Below are positions 1 to 13,500 of a stretch of DNA of 59,851 bases, in pieces. Within the stretch, counting starts at the first letter, position 1. Every line of letters begins with the position of its first letter. This stretch comes from Rhodococcoides kyotonense (GTDB taxonomy: Bacteria > Actinomycetota > Actinomycetes > Mycobacteriales > Mycobacteriaceae): contig NZ_LVHI01000041.1 in the NCBI RefSeq assembly GCF_001645385.1, forward strand, positions 113,144 to 172,994, in the 5' to 3' direction. The notes under the pieces were generated by a model, which saw only the letters and a list, made by a program, of their open reading frames with translations, did not search any database and was not told the origin of the DNA. A program made the translations under genes and the position numbers.

Positions 1-1560
1 ACCCACACCCCGCGAAATCAAATATCTCGCAACACGATTCGCCCGAGCATCGAACTCCGCGTACGACAGCGACTCACCCTCGAACACCAACGCCACCGCA
101 TCCGGCGACGCCGCGACCTGCGCATCGAACAACGACACCAACGTCGCCGCCGAATCCACCACGCGTGCAGTGTCGTTCACCCCAGCCAACAACACCCGCT
201 CGGCATCGTCGATCAGATCGATGTCGCCGACGGGCTGAGCCTGATCGGCTGCGATGGCCTGGAAGATGCGCTCCAGCTTGCCCATCATCGATGCCACGTC
301 GGCTGCGCCGAACACATCGGTGAGGTACTTCAGCTTCAGGTGCACCTGGCTGTCGACGGCGATGAGCAGCGTCAGCGGGTAGTGCGTGGCGTCCTCGAGA
401 GCCACCCCTGCGACGGACATGCCGTCGATGTTCTTCGCCTGCTCCGCGAGTCCGGCTTCGTCGACCGGGTACGACTCGAAGACCGTGAGCGTGTCGAACA
501 GCGCACCGATCTTCGCGTCACGCTGAATCTCGCCCAGGCTCACGTAATGGTGATCGAGGAGATCCGCCTGCTCACCCTGAAGTCTGGTCAGCAACGACTC
601 GACGGATTCGTGCCCGTCGACGCGAACGCGGATCGGCAGGGTGTTGATGAACAACCCGACCATCGACTCGACACCGGCAAGTCCTGCCGGGCGGCCCGAC
701 ACCGTTGCACCGAAGACGACGTCGTCGCTGCCGAGGGTGCGTCCGAGCAGGATGCCCCACGCTGCCTGCACCATCGTGTTCAGCGTGACGCCGAGACGTG
801 CGGCCGAGGATTGCAGTGCCGACGACAACGACGGGCTCAGATCGAGGGAAAGCTCGTCGGCGTCCGCGGACACCGCACGGTTCTGGTCGACGGACGACAG
901 CATCGTGGGTTCTTCGACGCCGTCGAGCGTCTCGGCCCACTTCTGCCGCGATACCGACGCGTCCTGCTCTGCCACCCAGGCCAGGAAGTTGCGGTACGAG
1001 CGCACCCGCGGGAGCGCCGACGCGTCACCCCGAAGTGCGTACAGCGCCAACAGGTCTCGCATCAGCAGCGGCGAGGACCAGCCGTCGAGCAGCAGGTGGT
1101 GGCTGGACACGAGGAAGCGGTAATCGCCCTCGGCCATCTTCACGAGCGTGAAGCGCATCAGCGGCGCCGACGTCAGCTCGAAGTGCTCCGCCTTGTCGCG
1201 GGCACGAACGGCCTCGAATTCGGCCTCTCGCGCGTCGGCGGGGCGATCGCTCAGATCCAGCTCACGCCACGGCACCGTGACCGAGTCGAGGACGAGTTGG
1301 ACGGACGTGCCGTCTGCATTCTGAACGAACGCGGTCCGAAGGTTCGGGTACCTGTCGAGCAGTGCTTGCGACGCGCCGCGAAGCCGGTCCGCATCCACGT
1401 CGCCGGTCAGCTCCAGCAACACCCGCATCGTGTAGACGTCGAGCGACTGGGTCGCGATGAGTGCGTGGAACAACAGTCCGGACTGCAGCGGTGCCAGCGA
1501 CCAGATGTCGGAGACGCCTGCGAAGCCGGACTCCCAGACGTCGATGTCGCGCTGCGACAC
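1..1560 (-). other. NRPS module 5, partial (C5-A5...)
   Basis: C5 carries SSHHLLLDGWS near residue 4886. This domain follows an epimerase, so it should be of the DCL type. The A5 domain starts at about 250 and is cut by the left edge after RYLISRGVG. The last 200 or so bases use some A/T-ending codons not seen elsewhere in the gene, and they resemble the corresponding part of A3. Any further modules or the release domain lie outside the window. Confidence 0.85.
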
Positions 1561-4500
1561 CGGCACCAGCGAGATGTCCGAGGGCGTCAGGCCGCCTGCA
1601 TCCGGACCTGCCACGTGTTCGGCCAACGCGCCGAGAGCGTCGGACCACAATGCCGCGAATTCCTCGACGTCCGAGCGCGACAGCACACCCTGCGGGTACG
1701 TGAAGCTCGCGGTGAGGCGCGGACCGTCTGCAGTGTCGACGACGGCCGAGTTGATGTCGATCGTCGCGTTGGCAGGCATATCCGGGTCGCCGGGTGCACC
1801 GACGTCCGCGAGCAGGCGGTTCGGCAACCACGCACCACCGGTGAGCTCCTCGGAGATGCCCTCCGTGCTGACCCGACCGAGGTAGTTGAAGCTGACCTGC
1901 GGTGCGGCAGAGGCAGATTCGAGGACGTGGGACGTCTCGCCGTTGATGTAGCGCAGAAGGCCGTAGCCCATTCCCTTGTCGGGGACCGCGAGCAACTGCT
2001 CCTTGACTGCCTTGACGACGGCACCCATCGACGGGCCTGCGGCGAGCGCAGCCGCGACGTCGATCCCGCGGACGTCGAAGCGAACGGGGTACGCACTGGT
2101 GAACCAGCCGACCGTTCGAGACAGGTCTGCACCGGGCACGATCGATTCTTCGCGTCCGTGCCCTTCGAGCTTGACGAGCGCTTCGGGCAATTCGACGCCG
2201 CGACGTGCGCGGAACTCGGTCAGCGCCAGGACGAGTGCTGCGAGGAGGCCGTCGTTGACACCGCCGTTGAATCGGGCGGGCACCGTCGTGAGAGTTGCTT
2301 CGGTGACCGTCTCCGACAGTTCGACGTCGACTCGATCGGTCGTCGACAGCGTGTCGACAGTCGGATCGAATCGACGACTTCCGAGCATCGGATCCGAACC
2401 GGCGAGAACTTCGGTCCACCACGTGACTTCGGCTTCGCGCGCACTGTCGTGTGCCGCGTCGACCAGGCCGTGCGCCCACCGACGCATCGACGTGCCGACC
2501 GGTGCCAGCGCGACGTTCTGATCGGCAGCTGCCTGGCCCCACGCAATGGCCAGGTCCGGCAACAGGATTCGCCAGGAGACGCCGTCGACGACGAAGTGGT
2601 GAGCGACGATGAGCAGAATGCCGGGTCGTGGGGTCTCGTCGACATCCGACACGAAGTCGAACCAGACGAACTCGAGCATGCATCCCGACTCGGGATCGAG
2701 CCGGTCCTTCGCGGCGTCGAGTTCGTGCTCGGCGCGCGCGAGAAGGTCGTCGTCCGAGATCGACGCGTCCAGCTCGACGCGGGTGATCATCCCGTCGACG
2801 TCGCAGGTGCCGGGTTCACGGGTGTGGAACGTCCACTCTCCGCCTTCGGCACGTTCGAGGACTGCACGCAGGACGTCGTGGTGGTCGACCACCGCAGTGA
2901 TGGACCGCTCGAGCAACTCGCGTTCGATGCCGGTCGGCAGCGTCACCGCGACCGACTGCGCGAAACGGGAGAATCCGCCAGGACCGTCGACGATCGAGTG
3001 CATGATCGGCGTCAGAGCGAGCAGTCCGACGCCGCCGCCGGGAAGTTCGGCAACGACTTCACGCTCTTCTGCGTCGCCGAGAACTGTTGCCACCTCGGCC
3101 AACCCGGCCACCGAGCGCCGCTCGAACACATCGCGCGGAGTGAACGAGATGCCACGCGCACGTGCTCGCGACACCAGCTGAATGGAGACGATGCTGTCTC
3201 CGCCGAGTGCGAAGAACGACTCGTCGACGCTGACCTGCTCGACGCCGAGGACGTCGGCGAACACCTCGGCGATGATCCACTCGACCTCGTTGCCCGCAGC
3301 ACGGAACGCCTGCTGCTCGAACACCGGCGCGGGCAGCGCCGCGCGGTCCAACTTGCCGACCGGAGTCAGCGGAACCTGGTCGAGCACGACGATGGCGGCG
3401 GGCACCATGTGTGCCGGCAGCGAGCGTGCGACGAAGGCCGACAGCTCGTCGACGTCGACGACCGCATCCCGAGCAGGCAGGACATAGGCGACCAGAGCCA
3501 TCGTGCCGTTGGCCTGTTCGTGTCCGACGGTGGCGGCGAACGACACGCTGTCGTGCTGGACGAGAGCGGTGTCGATCTCGCCGAGTTCGACGCGGAAGCC
3601 ACGGATCTTGATCTGGAAGTCCGAGCGGCCGACGAATTCGATGTTGACTGCTGCCGGGTCCTCCAACACCGCGTCGGAACCGAACGTCCAACGGACGATG
3701 TCTCCGGTGCGGTACATGCGGGCGCCGGGGGCACCGTACGGGTTGGCGACGAAGCGCGTCGACGTCAGATCCCTGCGCTCGTGGTAACCACGGGCCAGTG
3801 CGCCGCCCGCGAGATAGAGCTCACCTGCGGCACCCACCGGAACGGGGTTCATCCGGGCGTCGAGCACCAGAGCCGACATGCCGTGAATCGGACGGCCGAC
3901 GGTGATCGGCATACCGGGACGCAACTCGGCGAACGTCGAGATGATGGTCGTCTCGGTCGGGCCGTACCCGTTGTAGTACTTGCGTCCCACCGCCCACCGG
4001 GCCAGCAGATCGGGAGTGGTCACGTCGCCACCGACGGACGCGACCTTCAGGCTGTCGACTCCCGTCGGGTCGACAGTGCCCAGAACGGCAGGCGTGATGA
4101 TGGTGTGCGTGACCTGCTCGGTCTTCAGAAGGTCTGCGAGGTCCTCGCCACCGATGATCGACGCGGGCACGACGACGAGCGTCGCCCCCTCGGAGAACGC
4201 CGCCATCCATTCCAGTACGGACGGATCGAAGCTCGGTGAACAGATGTGGAGGAAGCGGGAGTCCGAGTCCAGGTGGTACAGATCGGTCGCGGCGTCGAGG
4301 ACACCACCGAGACCGCTGTGCGTCACGACGACGCCCTTCGGTAGACCGGTGGATCCGGACGTGTAGATCATGTACGCGGCGTGGTCGATCGCGAGCGGCG
4401 CGAGCCGGTCGGCATCGGTGATCGGCGCGTCGGACTGCTCGGCCACGGTATCGGCGAACGCCGGATCGTCGATCTCGATCCACTCGGTCGCAGTCGGCAG

Positions 4501-7500
4501 GTGTGCCGAGAATTCGCTCGACGTGATGCCGAACAGGGCACCGGAGTCACCGAGCATGTGTTCGACGCGTCCCACCGGGTACGTCGGATCGACCGGCAAG
4601 TGGGCGGCACCGGCCTTGGCGACCGCCCACACCGACAGAACCATCTCGTACGAACGCGGGAAGGACAGCGCGACGATCGAGTCGGGTCCCGCGCCACGGT
4701 CGATGAGAACGCGTGCGATGCGGCTGGATTCGGCATCCAACTCGCGATACGTGACGGACCGGCCGTCGACGCGTACTGCGACGCCGTCCGGATTGATCTC
4801 GACTCCGCGGGTGAAGATCTCCGGCAGCGTTCCACCGTGGGTGACGTCGTCACCGTGGACGTGCGTCAGCCATTCGTACTCGTCGTCCTCGAGGATGGTC
4901 AGGTCACCGACCGGGCGCTCGGGTGTGTCGACGACGCCGCGCAGGATGCGCACGAAACGACGCGCGAACTTCTCGACGGTGTCGTGGTCGAACAGCGATG
5001 CGGCGTAAGTGAATTCGGCGGAGATTCCGGTCTTGGCCCCCGTCGAATCGGTGTGCTCGGACAGCAGCAGCGACAGATCGAACTTCGCCACGTCGATGTC
5101 GAAGTCGACGGCGCTGACCTTCAGCCCGGGCAGCTCGAAGCTGGTCTCCGGGAAGTTCTGAAAGGACAGCGCTACCTGGAACAGCGGGTGCCGTGCCGTC
5201 GAACGCTCGGGGTTGAGAATCTCGACCAGGCGCTCGAACGGGATGTCCGCGTGGCCGAATGCCTTCAGATCGGTGTCGCGGTTGGCCTGCAGCAGATCGA
5301 CGAATCCCTTTGACGCGTCGACATCGGAGCGCAACACCAGCGTGTTGACGAACATGCCGATGACGTCGTCGAGTTCGGCCTCGCCGCGGCCTGCGATGGG
5401 CGTGCCGATGGCGATGTCGGACGTGCCCGACAACCGCGCGAGCAACACCGCGAGCGCCGAATGCATGACCATGAACAGCGTCGTTCCGGTCGTCCGAGCC
5501 AATGCGACGAGCTCGCGGTGCAATTCGGCGTCGACGAAGAACCGCGACGTGCCGCCGTCGAACGACTGCACCGCGGGCCGGGGACGGTCGAACGGAAGCA
5601 CCAGTTCTTCGGGAAGGTCGTACAGAGCCGTCTTCCAGTAGTCGGCCTGTGCGGCGATCAACGACGCCGGATCGTTCTCGTCACCGAGAACCGAGCGTTG
5701 CCACAACGTGAAGTCCGCGTACTGGATCGGCAGCGGCGACCATCCCGGCGCCTCGCCGACGGTCCGTGCTGCGTACGCGAGCATGACGTCGCGAGTGAGC
5801 GGTCCCATCGACCAGCCGTCCGCACTGATGTGGTGCGCGACGAAGACGAGAACGTACTCGGTCGCCGACAGTTCGAAGAGCTCTGCATGCAGCGGCACCT
5901 CGGTGGTGACGTCGAACCCGGTCGCCACGATGGCCGCGATGCGCGGCATCAACTCGTCCTCGGCGATCGCCACCGGCGTCAACACCGGAACGGCCTTCTC
6001 CGTCGGCAGAATCACCTGTGCGGCAACACCGTCCGTCTCCGGGTACACGGTGCGCAACGATTCGTGCCGGTCCAGCACATCGCCGACGGCGGCCTGCAGC
6101 GCCGACACGTCCAGCGAACCGGACATCCTGATGGCGACGGGCAGGTTGTTGACCGCCGATTCGGTGTCGAAGCGGTTGAGGAACCACATGCGCTGCTGCG
6201 CGAGCGACAGCGGCACGTGGTCCGGGCGCGGGCCGGCGACGAGGGCCGCTCGTCCTTCTCCACCGACGTGCGACTCCGCCCGCGCAGCAAGGCTTTCGAC
6301 CGTCGATGCTTCGAACAGCACACGCACGGGCACACGCGCGTTCAACGCGGAGCCGACGCGGGAGACGACCTGGGTCGCGATGAGCGAGTTACCGCCCAGT
6401 TCGAAGAAGTCGTCGTCGAGACCGACGCGATCGAGTCCGAGGACGTCGGCGAACACTCCGGCGACGATCTCCTCGACGAGAGTCGTGGGGGCACGGAAGG
6501 CGCGGGCCTCGAACACCGGTTCCGGCAGCGCGTTTCGGTCGAGCTTGCCCGACGCACCGACCGGAAGCGTGTCGAGCACCACGAACGCCGACGGCACCAT
6601 GTACGACGGAAGCGAGCGTGCGACGACCGACTGCAGAACACCGGAATCCACCGTCGCACCCGCGGCGGGCACGACGTAGGCGACCAATTGCTCGGATCGA
6701 ACCAACACCACGGCCGCCGACACCGAGTCCTGTGCCACGAGTGCCGATTCGATTTCGCCGAGCTCGATACGCAGACCACGCAACTTGACCTGGAAGTCGG
6801 TGCGGCCCAGGTATTCCAGCTCTCCGGCGGCGGTCCATCGCACGAGGTCACCGGTGCGGTACATGCGCGCACCGTCGTCGAACATCGATGCCACGAAGCG
6901 GTCTGCGGTCAGATCGGCGCGGCCGAAGTAGCCGCGTGCCACCTGCTCGCCCGCCAGGTACAGCTCGCCCGCGACACCGATCGGTACGGGACGCAGACGC
7001 GAATCCAGAACGAGGACACGGGAATTCCAGACAGGCGAGCCCATCGGAACCGAGACGCCGGAGATGTTCCACCCCGCAACGCCTGCCACCGGCCGCGACG
7101 TCGCGTGGACCGTGAACTCGGTCGGGCCGTACAGGTTGTGGATACCTGCGCCGGGTAGCGCTGCCGCGGCAGCCCCCACCACCGACACCGGCAGGGCTTC
7201 ACCGGCCACCAGCACCGCGCGCAGTGTGCTGCATCCGCCCGGCGCGATCGCCGAAACAAACTCCGAAAGCACGGACGGGACGAACGACGTCGCCGTCACG
7301 CCCTCGGATTCGACGACCGCCACCAGGTACTGCGGGTCGCGGTGACCATCGGGCTCCGCGATCACCAACCGGGCACCCGACGCGGGCGCACCGAACAATT
7401 CCCACACCGACACATCGAACGTGAACGGAGTCTTCTGCAACACCACATCGTCGACGCCGAGACCGTACTCGGCGACCAGCCACGACACCTGGTTGACCAC

Positions 7501-10500
7501 AGCCGCGTGCGACACCGCCACACCCTTCGGCCGACCCGTCGACCCCGAGGTGAACAGCACATACGCCGCATTCGACGCACGCAACGGCTGCATACGGTCG
7601 ACGTCGCTCACCGCGCCGGCCGAGAACCCCTCGAGCGGAAGTCGATCCACCGCAACATGTTCGAACGCCACCTCGTCCCGCGACGTCGACAACGCCACCG
7701 ACACACCGGCCGTACCGAGAATGTACTGGTTGCGCTCCGCAGGCTGGTCCGGATCCACCGGAACATACGCCGCACCCGACCGCAACACCGCATACAGCGC
7801 CACCAGCATCTCGGTCGAACGACGCATCGCCACCGCGACCGTCCGCTCCGGACCCACTCCCTCCGAGATCAGGTAACGCGCAAGACGATTCACCCGCGCA
7901 TCGAACTCGGCGAAGGACAGAACCGTCCCCTCGAACACCACCGCCGTCGCATCCGGACGTGCCGCCACCTGCGCGTCGAACGCATCCAACACCGTCGCAC
8001 CCGCATCCAGCGCATGTGCGGTGTTGTTCCACGACTTGAGAATCAGCCCACGCTCGACGGCGTCGAACAGTTCGATGTCGCCGACCCGGACCGCGGAGTC
8101 CTCGATGACGGCATCGAGCACGTACAGGAATCGATCCGCGAACGACGAGACCGTCGCCTGATCGAAAAGGTCTGTGGCGAAGGTGAACTCGGCGGACAAT
8201 CCGTCGGCCTGGCCGCTGGGAGTCAGGCGTTCGGTGAGAGTCAGCTGCAGATCGAACTTGGCGACGGCCGCATCGAGGTCGACGCTGTCGATGCTGAGCG
8301 CAGGCAGGTCGAGATGCGTCGGGCCGAGATTCTCGAACGACAGCATGACCTGGAACAGCGGGTGCCGTGCCGTCGAACGGGACGGGTTCAGCACCTCGAC
8401 GAGCCGCTCGAACGGAATGTCCGAGTGCGCGAACGCGCCGAGAGCGGCTTCGCGCGCGTGGGCCAACAGGTCGTTGAACGACTCGTGTCCGTCGACCTCG
8501 GTGCGCAGCACCAACGTGTTGACGAACATGCCGACGACGTCGTCGAGCGCCTGCTCGCCACGTCCCGCGACCGGGGTTCCGACGGCGATGTCCTCGGTGC
8601 CCGACAACCGTGACAGCAGCACGGCGAGTGCAGCGTGAACGACCATGAACAGCGACGCGTTGCGTTCGCGTCCGACGTCGAGCAAGCCGCGGTGCACGCG
8701 TGGCTCGATCTCGAAGTCGACCGTGCCGCCGCCGAACGACTGCCGCGCCGGACGCGGACGGTCGGTGGGCAGATCCAGCTGATCGGGAAGCCCGTCGAGG
8801 GTGCTCTTCCAGTAGTCGACCTGCTCGGAGATCAGCGACGTCGGATCGTCCTCGGAGCCGAGCGTCGCACGTTGCCACAGCGTGTAGTCGGCGTACTGGA
8901 CCGGAAGCGGGGCCCACGCGGGCGACTCCCACTCGGTACGCGCCGCGTAGGCGACCATGACGTCGCGGGCCAACGGGCCCATCGACCATCCGTCGGCCGA
9001 GATGTGGTGCACGACCATGGTGAGCACGTGTTCGGTCGGGCTGATCTCGAACAGACGGGCACGCAACGGCACATCGGCCGTCACGTCGAACCCGGTCGAC
9101 GCCAACTGCCGTATCGCCCTTTGCAATTCGGCGACGGTGGTGTCGATGGGCATCAGGTTCGGCACGATCTGGGCGGCGTCGAGGACCACCTGGTGCGGGC
9201 CGTCCGCGGAATCGGGGAACAGCGTCCGCAGCGACTCGTGGCGGTCGATGACGTCGAGGATCGCGACCTGCAGCGCGGGCACGTCGAGAACGCCCGTCAA
9301 CCGCAGCGCGATCGGCAGGTTGTACGTGGCCGACTCGGTGTCGAAACGGTTGAGGAACCACATACGCTGCTGCGCCAACGACAGCGGAATGCGGCTCGGT
9401 CGCTCACCGCGTGCGAGCGCCACCCGAGCGCCCCGGCCTGCCTCCTGCTCGACGCGAACGGCGAGCTGGGCGACGGTCGGCGATTCGAAGATGGCGCGCA
9501 CCGGAACCTGCGCGTCGAGTGCGGCACCGAGTCGCGCGACCACCTGGGTGGCGACGAGCGAGTTACCGCCGAGCTCGAAGAAGTCGTCGTCCAGCCCGAC
9601 GACGGGCGCACCGAGTACGTCGCTGAACACGGTCGCGACCGTCTCCTCGATGGGAGTCGTCGGAGCGCGGAACGTGCGGAAGCTGATACCGACCTCGGGC
9701 TCGGGCAGCGCACGCCGATCGAGCTTGCCGATCGGCGTCAGGGGCACCTCGTCGAGCACCATGACGACCGACGGCACCATGTAGCTCGGCAACATCCGTC
9801 CGACGTGCTCGAGCAGTTCGGCCTTGTCGATCTCGTCGCTGCCGTGCACGTAGGACACGAGAGCCGTTTGGCCCGACTGCAATTCGTGCCCGAGCGTCGC
9901 TGCGAACGTCACAGCGGGGAACGTTTCGAGGGCGGCGTCGATCTCGCCGAGTTCGATACGGAAACCGCGGACCTTGACCTGGAAGTCCGACCGACCGACG
10001 TACTCGATCGCGAAGTCCTTCGTCCAGCGCACGACGTCGCCGGTGCGATACATACGAGTGCCTGTAGGACCGAAGGGGTCAGCGACGAAACGGTCCGACG
10101 TCAGACCTGCACGCTTGTAGTACCCACGTGCGACGGCGTCGCCCGCAAGATAGAGCTCACCTGCGACACCGACCGGAACCGGCTGCAGACGCGCGTCGAG
10201 AATCAGCGCCGAGACGCCGGGGACCGGTCCACCGACCGTGATGGGCTCGCCGGCGAACAGCTCGCCGCGCGTGGAGACGATGGTGGTCTCCGTCGGACCG
10301 TACGCATTGAAGAACCGTCGTCCACGTGCCCACCTGGACACCAGATCCTGTGCAGACGCCTCACCGCCGACGGACAGCAGCTCGAGGCTGTCGAGACCGG
10401 ACGGGTCCATCGAGCCGAGAACCGCGGGCGTGATGATCGCGTGCGTGACACCGGTGTCGGCGAACAACCGGTGCAGTTCGGGTCCACCGATCACCGACGG

Positions 10501-13500
10501 CGGCGCGACGACGAGTGTTGCACCGGCCGAAGCGGTCAACGCCCATTCGAGAACCGACGGGTCGAAGCTCGGCGAAATGACATGCAGGAAGCGCGATTCC
10601 GGTGTGACCCGATAGAGCTCACGCGACTGGTCGACGAGACCCGACAGGCCTCGATGCGTCACGGCCACACCCTTGGGCAGGCCCGTGGAACCCGACGTGT
10701 AGATCACGTAGGCCGGGTTGTCGAGGTGGAGCGGAGCGATCCGCTCGGCGTCGGTGACCGCTCCGTTCGTGTACTGCTCGACGCCACGCTCGAACGCGGG
10801 ATCGTCGACGGCCCACCACTCGCACGTGTCGGGAAGTTCGTGTATGCGTTCGGACGACGTGATACCCACGGCCGCACCGGAATCGGTGAGCATGTGCCGG
10901 ACACGGTCGACCGGATACTCGGGGTCGACCGGCACCCATGCTGCGCCCGTCTTGGCGACTGCCCACATCGACACGACCATCTCCATCGAGCGCGGAAACG
11001 CCAGTGCGACAATCGTTTCGGCGCCGATTCCACGATCGATGAGGTACCGAGCGTAGCGATCGGTGATGTCGTCGAGTTCGCGGTAGGTCAGCTCGTCGCC
11101 CGACGCGTACACCGCGACGCCGTCGGGATTCGCGGTAACTCCCGCCTCGAGGAACTCGGGCAGTGTGCGGTGCGACGGCACCTCGCCGCCGTGCACGCTG
11201 GTGAGCGCGTCGAGTTCGTCGGCGTCCAGGATGTCCATGGCACCCACGGGCACCGACGCGTCCGCGACGATCGCGTCGAGGATGCGCAGGAACCGATCGG
11301 CGAATCCCTCGATGGTCGCTGCGTCGAACAGGTCGGTGGCGTACTCGAAGACCGCTTCGATGCGATCGGGCCTACCGGATTCGTCCTGATGCTCGGTGAG
11401 CCACAGCTGCAGGTCGAACTTCGCGATCGGAACGTCGAGTTCCGATGCGGAAGCGCGCAATCCGGCGAAGCCGATGTCGTTCTGGCGGGCGGCGTCGAGC
11501 GACAGAGCCACCTGGAACAGCGGGTGACGCGCCCGCGACCGGGCCGGGTTGAGGACCTCGACGAGACGCTCGAACGGAATGTCGGCGTGTGCGAAGGCCG
11601 ACAGGTTGGTGTTGCGCACCTGGTCGAGCAGTTCGTCGAACGACGCATTCGGCTCGACGTGTGCGCGCAGCACGAGCGTGTTGACGAACATGCCGATGAT
11701 GTCGTCGAGCTTCTCGTGTGCTCGGCCCGCAATCGGTGCTCCGATCGCGATGTCGGTCGTGCCGGACAGGCGTGACAACAGCACGGCGTACGCCGCTTGG
11801 ACGACCATGAACAGCGACGCCTGATGCGTCCGAGCCACTTCCGCCAGGCCCTGATGGATGCGAGCGTCGACGACGAACCGGCTCTTCGCGCCGGCGTTCG
11901 TGGCCACCGCGGGCCGCGGCCGGTCCGATGGCAGATCGAGCTGATCGGGAAGCTCGTCGAGGGTGCGAACCCAGAACTCGATCTGCTGCGCCGACAGCGA
12001 TGCGACATCGCTCTCCGACCCCAGCATGGCGCGCTGCCACAGTGCGTAATCCGCGTACTGGACCGGCAGCGGAGCCCACCCGGGAACGCGACCGTTGGTG
12101 CGCGCCTCGTAGGCGACCATGATGTCGCGCGCGAGGGGTGAGAACGACGAACCGTCGGCGGCGATGTGGTGAAGAACCATCGCGAGCACGAACGAGTCCT
12201 CGGCGAGCTGGAACAGCGCGATGCGGAACGGAACCTCGATCGAGACGTCGAAGCTCTCCCGTGCCAGATCGATCAGCTTCGACGTCAGCTCGGACTCGTC
12301 GACCCGCGTCGCGCTGAGACCGGTGAACGCGTCCTCGGTGCGCAGAACGACCTGCTGAGGCGAATCGTCGACGAGCGGATACACGGTTCGCAGCGTCTCG
12401 TGCCGCGTGACGACGTCGGCGAAGGCCGTGGACAACGCCTTCTCGTCGACCCGACCGGTCAGCCGGACCATGAACGGCAGGTTGTACGCCGCGGTGTCCG
12501 GATCGAACCGGTTGAGGAACCACATACGCTGCTGCGCGAGCGACAGCGGTACGAGGTCGGGCCTCGGGCCGGCCACCAGCTCGGGACCGCTCGTGCCCTG
12601 CTCCATCGCCGATTCGGCCCGGGCAGCCAGAGCGCCCACCGTCGGCGCCTCGAACAGTTCGCGTACACCGATCCGAATGCCGAGTGCGGTGCCGACGCGT
12701 GTGACCAGTTGCGTTGCGATGAGCGAGTTTCCGCCGAGTTCGAAGAAGTCCTCGTCGAGACCGACACGGGTGGCCCCGAGCACGTCCTCGAACACGCCTG
12801 CGACGACGTATTCGACGTGGCTCTGCGGTGCGCGGTACTCCTTCGCGCTGGCGAACACGGGCTCGGGCAGAGCCTTGCGGTCGAGCTTGCCGCTCGTGTT
12901 GAGCGGCAACGACTCCAGAACCATGACGGACGCCGGAACCATGTACGACGGCAGTGCATGCGACGCGAATTCCGTTGCGTCGCTGGGGTCCACGTTTCGA
13001 CCCGGCGCCGCGACGACGTAGGCGACCAGCTGGTCACCGGTTGCCGTCGGCACGACGAGCGTCACGGCCTGCGAGATGTCCTCGTGCGCGAGCAGCACGG
13101 TCTCGATCTCGCCGAGTTCGATGCGCTGACCGCGGAATTTGACCTGGAAGTCGGTGCGGCCGATGTAGTCGATGTTGCCGTCGGCGCGCCACTTCACGAG
13201 GTCGCCGGTGCGGTACATGCGAGTACCGTTCTCCGAGAACGGGTTCGCGACGAAACGATCGGAGCTCAGGTCCGGTCGGCCGACGTAGCCGCGCGCGAGC
13301 TGCACGCCCGCGAGGAAGAGCTCGCCCGGCTCACCGATCGGAGTCGGACGCAGTGATGCGTCGAGAACGTAGGCCTTGACGTTCCATTCGGGCACACCGA
13401 TCGGAACCGTGCGTACGTCCTGAATTCCGCTTTCGTAGTACGTCACCGACACCGCGGCCTCGGTGGGTCCGTACAGGTTGTGCAGGCCGGCCGGGCTCAG

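Noticed and set aside
340..4239. Very long plus-strand reading frame (1299 codons)
   Set aside because: It is the antisense of the NRPS; the translation is Arg/His/Asp-rich without domains, while the minus strand shows all NRPS motifs in one frame.
8635..11775. Plus-strand reading frame of 1046 codons, and similar ones at 5461-7158, 7342-8613 and 13480-15591
   Set aside because: Antisense shadows of the NRPS caused by high GC and codon bias; no recognisable protein family.
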